From: Triparma columacea
Taxonomy: Eukaryota; Sar; Bolidophyceae; Parmales; Triparmaceae
Length of the DNA: 29,350 bases
Reading direction: 5' to 3'
Assembly (NCBI GenBank): GCA_030267965.1
Contig: BRYA01000379.1
Span: 1-29,350, forward strand
Part shown: piece after piece, positions 24,489 through 29,350 of the stretch
Position numbering within the stretch: the first letter of the stretch is position 1
Layout: each line of letters begins with the position of its first letter
Notes under the pieces: generated by a model
What the model saw: the letters and a program-made list of their open reading frames with translations, nothing else
What the model was told of the DNA's origin: nothing
Databases searched by the model: none
Translations under genes and position numbers: made by a program

Positions 24489-26741
24489 CTACCTTCCTCC
24501 TCCCCTCCCCCCCCTTCCCCTCCCTCTTCCCCCTCCTCTACCTTTCCTCCCCCTTCCTCCACCTCCTCCTCCGTTAAGGTTAAGGCTTGTGCTTGTAACC
24601 TGTTGCTGTTGTTGAACATGCTGAGGTTTAGGGTGCTGTGTAGTTGTGGGGGGAATACCTTTACCACGACGACCACCTTGCGGTTGCTGTTGTTGTTGTT
24701 GTTGTAGTTGTTGATACCCTCCAATCTGTCTACTATCCTTCTGCGGTTGTCTACCATTCCTCCCCCCCGCCCCTCCGCCCCCTCCCGCACCCTTCAGAAA
24801 TTCCGGTACAACTTGTTTGCTTTCCGTGAGAAGTTTCCTCAAGAACGGTGCCAGAACTTCATTCCCGTTCTTCGGGTCGTATCCCCTAACGAATAACCCC
24901 GTGGCTCGACCCGTGTTACCCGCTCGACCAGTTCTACCTATCCTGTGTACGTAGTCATCCTGGTTTTCTTTACTAACCGGTAGATCGAACTGAACAACCG
25001 CTCTAATCCCGTCCACGTCAAGTCCCCTAGCCGCGACATCAGTTGCGACTAAAATCCCGCACCTCCCGCTCCTGAATGAGGCGAGGGCTGACTCACGTTG
25101 TGACTGAGAACGGTCACCGTGTATGTCCTCAACCTCACCGTAACCAGCCTTCCTTAGCTCTTTCTTAAGCCATTGCGCCGTGGCCTTTTTCTGTGTGAAC
25201 ACGATGGTTCTTTCACCTTTGGTTATAATGTTCTGCTGTAGTACAATATTAAACTTACTCCTCTTGTCGCACGCGTGTTCTCCAACCTCTACAAGTGTCT
25301 GTGTAATGTTCTTCGTAGTAGATCCGATCCTCCCCACGCTCACGAAAACGTAGTCTGGTTTAAGGTAGCTTTGCGCGACCTTCTGGACGTTATCCGCAAA
25401 CGTAGCTGAGAACATGAGCGTCTGCCTGTCCCTCGGTAGCGTTGAGTTCTGCACGATCCTCCTTAGCTGAGGTTCAAACCCCATGTCCAGCATCCTGTCT
25501 GCCTCGTCGAGGACTAGGAAACGGGTGTAGCTGAGGTCGATTAGGGGAGGTTCCCTTTCTAGGAAGTCCGTAAGTCTCCCCGGAGTTGCGACGATGATAT
25601 CGGGGGCGGAGGCGCACTCCTGGAGTTGAGTCCTAGCGCTTGCTCCCCCATACACGCACGCGCATCTAGCGGGTGATCCAAACATAAGTTTCTGACTCTC
25701 CAGTTCAATCTGCATCGCCAGCTCCCTAGTAGGCGCCAGGACAAGGGCTGAGGGTAGGCATGGTGTTGTGTGTGGGGGCATCTCCTTCCCCTGGAAGCCT
25801 GCGTTGTAGATTGAGGTTAGGAGAGGGACTAGGAAGGCGCAGGTTTTACCGGAACCTGTCTGGGCGCATGCCATTATGTCGAGACCGTGGAGACCGAGGG
25901 AGACGGTGTGCTGCTGGATAGGGGTTGGCTGGTCGTAGTTCATACGGGTGGGGAGGGTAAGGTTGGAGAAGAGGTACTGGGGGGGGGTGGGGGGAGGGAG
26001 GGGGGGGGTTAGATTGGGAGAAGTGTAAAAGTTATAAGTGGTGACTAGGAGTGTCGATCTCACCTCGGGGAGGACACCCTTGAGTGCTGTGAAGCTTGCA
26101 AGTTTAGGTATGTCATTGCAGTTAGGTGGTCCTCCAGATCTGGAGACTTTGATTTCAGTGTACTCCTTGAAGTTGATCCCCGCGGTACCCTGTGTCCCAA
26201 AGAGCTCCCTCTCGCTCTTGATCTTCCTGGGGGGCCTACGACCAGCAAGCTGACGGACCTGATCGAAGAAGTAACGAGCCTCGTCAGCACCCTTCTGAGC
26301 CTCCTTCCTCTGCTGCATGGCACGACGACCTGCCTTGCGATCCTCGCGAGACCTGGGGGGACCGCCTAAGGGTTCGGGTGTGGAGGGTAGGGGAGGATTG
26401 TGATGTGTGAGTATGGAAGGTATGAGGGGAGGGAGGAGGTATGTGTATGTGAGCGTGTATGTGTGTGTGTGTGTGTATATGTGTGTATGCGTATATGATG
26501 CAATTATGTATGTAATTGTTTGTATATATATCTATGTATATACATACGTATATTTTGTATGTTTGTAGGGCCTAGAAGGTGTAAAAAGTCAGTCCCTCAA
26601 ACACGTACCTGGTGTGCCTCCGAAGTTATTCTGACCTCCATAACCTCCTCTTCCTCCCCTTCCACCTGCACCTCCTCCCCTACCAGCCCTTCCACCTCCT
26701 CGACCCCTTCCTCCTCTTCCGCGTCCTTGAAATCCACTCAT
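24489..26741 (-). CDS. DDX3: DDX3/Ded1-type DEAD-box RNA helicase with RGG tails
   Basis: Three exons: 26741-26609, 26365-26064 and 25976-24489. Introns are 243 and 87 nt, GT-AG, phases 1 and 0. The product is 640 aa. The N-terminus is RGG-rich (from MSGFQGRGRGG). It is followed by IKVSRSGGPPNCNDI and all core helicase motifs: Q motif PTPIQ, AQTGSGKT (about residue 185), PTRELA, TPGR, DEAD (about 303), [14 protein letters not shown] and HRIGRTGR. The region FVSVGRIGSTTKNITQ is typical of the DDX3/Ded1/Vasa group. Ded1/DDX3 proteins unwind mRNA 5' leaders during translation initiation. The C-terminus has Gln runs and RGG repeats that bind RNA and favour condensates. Vasa (DDX4) is the main alternative. 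Intron 2 is 87 nt with no stop, so its retention would add 29 residues. Confidence 0.92.
26456..26490 (+). repeat. TG/TA microsatellite in intron 1 of the DDX3-like gene
   Basis: A run of (TG)n with TA interruptions is followed by TATATA-rich sequence to about 26560. It lies wholly within the 243-nt first intron (26366-26608). It is likely polymorphic in length. Confidence 0.75.
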
Positions 26742-26849
26742 TATGTTATTAATATATTTGGTGAGAGCAGGGGGGAAACACGAGAGGAGGCAAAAAGCCA
26801 AATTTGTTTTTTTATTTGTTCTTATGAAATGTTGACGGCCTGTAAAGAA

Positions 26850-29350
26850 TTATTCCTTGATTGCATGGATTGGCCCGTCATCCCCGGCCTCAACCTTTGA
26901 CGCTGGGGACTTTTGCTGCGATTTAGCTGGCGGCGGTCCAGGAATGGGGTCTTCGTACTGCTGTTGCCTGACCACCCTTGTGTCAACCGGCATATCCTTC
27001 AACTGCCTCTCATAAGATCTTCTCAGCATCTCATCCTCGAACCTCTTGTAGAGACTCTTGCCCTTCTTCTTCTTCCCGCTCCCCCCCTCCTCAGTTTCAG
27101 CTTCTACGTGCATAGGGTTGTCGCTCGAGAACTTGCTCCCTCTCCTCACCCCCATTTCGACTCCCCCCCCCTCTCCCATATTGCTCCCTGACCTGCTCCC
27201 AATGGAACTTTGAAAAGCTCTTGCAGCCATTCCTCCGTTGCTAGTGCTAAGGTCATTGAAGGAGTACCACGCCCATGCTAAGAACAGTACAATTATGAGC
27301 ACTGTTGCGGCAATCAAGACTGCACCCATTCCCAGGGCTTCGTAGTTGTCCTCCACAAGCTTCTGCGACTTCATCAGGAACGCCGAGGTGAATGTCAGGA
27401 TAAGCAGGATTCCCGATAGTATCGCAATGATGTTGTCCCTTAGCTCTTCAAACGGGAAAACACACGCCAAGTATATCGTGTAGAGAGTCGCCATCATACT
27501 CCCCGCCGTAATCTGCGTGAAGGAACCTGGATCAATGGTAGAAAGCAGACCAGTCATTGCCAGCCTCCTCAGGGTCTCGAACACCTCCCACCACCAGTAC
27601 TCCTTCTTGTAGGGCTCCCACAAGAACAATATCCCTCTGAGCTTCTCGTCGTTTATCCTGTCTTCCCCCATTAACCTGTCCTTCATCCGGTAGAGGAGGA
27701 CCCAGTACATTAACGGAACCCCGACTGGGAAGATCCCAACCATCAAGTAGCCGTACGCTTGCCAAGCTCCCCTTCCCCCGGCTTTGCAATCAATGCTCAA
27801 GTCGCTTCTGAGGCGAGAGTTACCATTGTCGAAATCATCGCAAGGAAACATACCAAAGACAGTCGTTGTTATGGTGGGAAGGGTGAGGTACGTGATGGCG
27901 ATAGCAGCGGTGTACAGGTTGGGCCTCTTCTTAAAGAACGCCAGGAGGGAAAGTGTCGCGATCACCATGACGACAGACATGGTCAGAGCCACGGACTTGA
28001 CATAGAAGTTGAAGCCTCCCCCTGCGAAGCAACCCATGGGGACGAGAGTGAACATGTTGAAGTTGAGGAACTGTAATGCCGCAACCACTTCTTTGAAGTT
28101 CTCAGGGAGAGACACTTGCGGAACGACGTTGGGGAGGGATGCTGTGATCTGGCCGGAGGCGAACAAAATCTTCACCCCATTCTTACACCTCTTCCAAACC
28201 TCCTTCCCCCTTCGTCCTCCACCCAGTTTCTTTTTAAGGAGAACGTACCCGCCCATCAGTATCAACGCAAACAGCACGAAAGCAAGGACGGTGAAAGCAA
28301 CATCGTTTTTGCTCTTGCTGCACTGCTTGCAAAGCATAAAAGGGTCTAGGTTGTAGTCGTCCTCGCAGAGGGCGCAGTAAGGGCCGGTGTGTCCATCGCG
28401 GCACATAGTCTCAGTGTCGTTGCCGCCAGCGCAGGCTTCTGGGGTAATGCAGGGGCGGACGTCGTCCGACTTTGAGCTGGTTCGCCAAAACCCTTCCTCA
28501 AGGGTCAAGGAAGCGAGCGTCATGCCAGAGAGATCCTCCCTCATTCCCTCCTCAATTGGAACGCAGGAGCCCTCCCCGTCGTCGTAAGTACGGGAGGGAC
28601 AGATACAGGAAGATGAAGAGGTTGAACCAGGCTTCTCAGTGATGGACCCCTTGAGAGTGTCCTCGCAACGAAAGCAGCTGGTGACGCCGATCGATGACTT
28701 CAATTTACCCTTCTCGCAGGGTTCGCAGGAGGTACCCATGAGAGTCTCCCCGGCCTTGCAGGTACATGAGTCGCCATCACCTATTCTGGAGAAGGATGGC
28801 ATGCAGTCGCAAGATTGCGTATCCTCATTTGGGGTCTCGTGCTGGGGGCAGGGGAGGCAGGAGGAAGCACCAACCCTGGATAAAGTTCCTTCTTGGCAGG
28901 TTGTGCATGTGTCGTTGGCGCCAATAGAGAAAGTTCCTTCAAGGCATGGTACTTGCCCCTTGCGATCCGACGTCGGCTTGTATCCGGCCTTGGCTGTCTT
29001 GCAAAAGGCGGCCCCATCCTCATCGTTGTACTGGCCTTCTCCGTCGCACTCCTTGCACGTGAGGCCGTCGTCCGAGTAGGCAGGAGCGACACATGGGGAA
29101 CACTGGCGGTCACTCGTTATGGTGCAATCTGCTGTCATGATTTCTCCAAGCGGGCAATTTGAGCACGAATTACAAAACTCCGCCCCTGTTTCGACTCGAT
29201 ATGTTGAACCCGCCAAACATGAGATCGGGGCAGAAGAAAAGGGAGGGCAGAAGTGTCCCGCAGTGCAGTCCTTGCAGTTCTCTTGAGCCTCCTCATTCTG
29301 GTATTTTCCAGCGGTGCAAGACTGGCAACCAGGTTGGCCCTCAAGAGGCT
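26850..29350 (-). CDS. Large Cys-rich (GCC2/GCC3, ephrin-receptor-like) multi-TM receptor, 5' end outside the window
   Basis: One open frame runs from the right edge to a stop at 26850, at least 833 aa; the N-terminus is missing. The first ~490 residues are Cys-rich tandem units such as CQSCTAGKYQNEEAQENC, CKECDGEGQYNDEDG and CTTCQEGTLSRVGASSCLPC, typical of GCC2/GCC3 or ephrin-receptor-like ectodomains. A final knot (CRDGHTGPYCALCEDDY) leads into about eight TM segments. The first is VAFTVLAFVLFALILMGGYV; the last is around AVLIAATVLIIVLFLAWAWY. The ~140-aa cytosolic tail has basic and Ser-rich stretches. The TM block resembles the multi-TM regions joined to GCC2/GCC3 repeats in many predicted stramenopile proteins, whose role (channel or sensor) is not established. 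The stop is 108 bp from the start of the downstream helicase gene on the same strand. Confidence 0.8.
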   Translation of the reverse strand, partial: PLEGQPGCQSCTAGKYQNEEAQENCKDCTAGHFCPPFSSAPISCLAGSTYRVETGAEFCNSCSNCPLGEIMTADCTITSDRQCSPCVAPAYSDDGLTCKECDGEGQYNDEDGAAFCKTAKAGYKPTSDRKGQVPCLEGTFSIGANDTCTTCQEGTLSRVGASSCLPCPQHETPNEDTQSCDCMPSFSRIGDGDSCTCKAGETLMGTSCEPCEKGKLKSSIGVTSCFRCEDTLKGSITEKPGSTSSSSCICPSRTYDDGEGSCVPIEEGMREDLSGMTLASLTLEEGFWRTSSKSDDVRPCITPEACAGGNDTETMCRDGHTGPYCALCEDDYNLDPFMLCKQCSKSKNDVAFTVLAFVLFALILMGGYVLLKKKLGGGRRGKEVWKRCKNGVKILFASGQITASLPNVVPQVSLPENFKEVVAALQFLNFNMFTLVPMGCFAGGGFNFYVKSVALTMSVVMVIATLSLLAFFKKRPNLYTAAIAITYLTLPTITTTVFGMFPCDDFDNGNSRLRSDLSIDCKAGGRGAWQAYGYLMVGIFPVGVPLMYWVLLYRMKDRLMGEDRINDEKLRGILFLWEPYKKEYWWWEVFETLRRLAMTGLLSTIDPGSFTQITAGSMMATLYTIYLACVFPFEELRDNIIAILSGILLILTFTSAFLMKSQKLVEDNYEALGMGAVLIAATVLIIVLFLAWAWYSFNDLSTSNGGMAARAFQSSIGSRSGSNMGEGGGVEMGVRRGSKFSSDNPMHVEAETEEGGSGKKKKGKSLYKRFEDEMLRRSYERQLKDMPVDTRVVRQQQYEDPIPGPPPAKSQQKSPASKVEAGDDGPIHAIKE

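Overview
This is a gene-dense piece of a eukaryotic nuclear genome. Introns are short and nearly all GT-AG (about 64-304 nt), and intergenic gaps are 50-300 bp. The best guess is a photosynthetic stramenopile (ochrophyte). One protein has a signal-peptide-like N-terminus followed by an Ala-Phe motif, as in proteins imported into secondary red plastids. Ser-Pro-Thr-Ala repeat surface proteins and GCC2/GCC3-type multi-TM receptors also fit this group. The assignment is an inference: there is no rRNA or plastid marker here.

Left part (1-10.7 kb), cell-surface region. Bases 1-1239 hold nothing I can call. A minus-strand gene (1240-6293) encodes a receptor with two parallel-beta-helix-like modules, about six EGF-like repeats, one TM segment, a START-like lipid-binding domain and a kinase domain. 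It carries a 1-bp frameshift in START. Upstream and in the same frame lie exons of an unrecognised protein (6294-8992), which may be a separate gene or the 5' end of the same one. A divergent plus-strand gene (9184-10734) is a secreted relative of the beta-helix module followed by Ser-Pro-Thr-Ala repeats.

Middle (10.7-20.8 kb), mostly housekeeping. It holds a small unknown membrane protein (minus), a DDX24/Mak5 ribosome-biogenesis helicase (plus, 5 exons), an acyl-CoA oxidase/dehydrogenase-like enzyme with a mitochondrial-type leader (minus, 4 exons), a CCR4-like EEP nuclease/phosphatase with an EF-hand-like insert (plus, 2 exons), and a probable plastid membrane protein (minus).

Right part (21-29.35 kb). 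A kinesin-13 gene (plus, 7 exons) has introns 4 and 5 that are copies of one repeat element. The element begins with a GCGCC/GGCGC hairpin and contains TTAGGGTTAGGG. Intron 4 is flanked by a 58-bp duplication of the surrounding exon. This is the most unusual structure in the window and looks like recent intron gain by an introner-like element. A DDX3/Ded1 helicase with RGG tails (minus, 3 exons) and the 5'-truncated end of a large Cys-rich multi-TM receptor (minus) complete the window.

The genes do not form a pathway. The recurring themes are surface or sensing proteins (receptor kinase, beta-helix/SPTA protein, Cys-rich multi-TM receptor) and RNA-processing enzymes. Exon boundaries were found by reading splice motifs and checking that the reading phase is kept across each junction.
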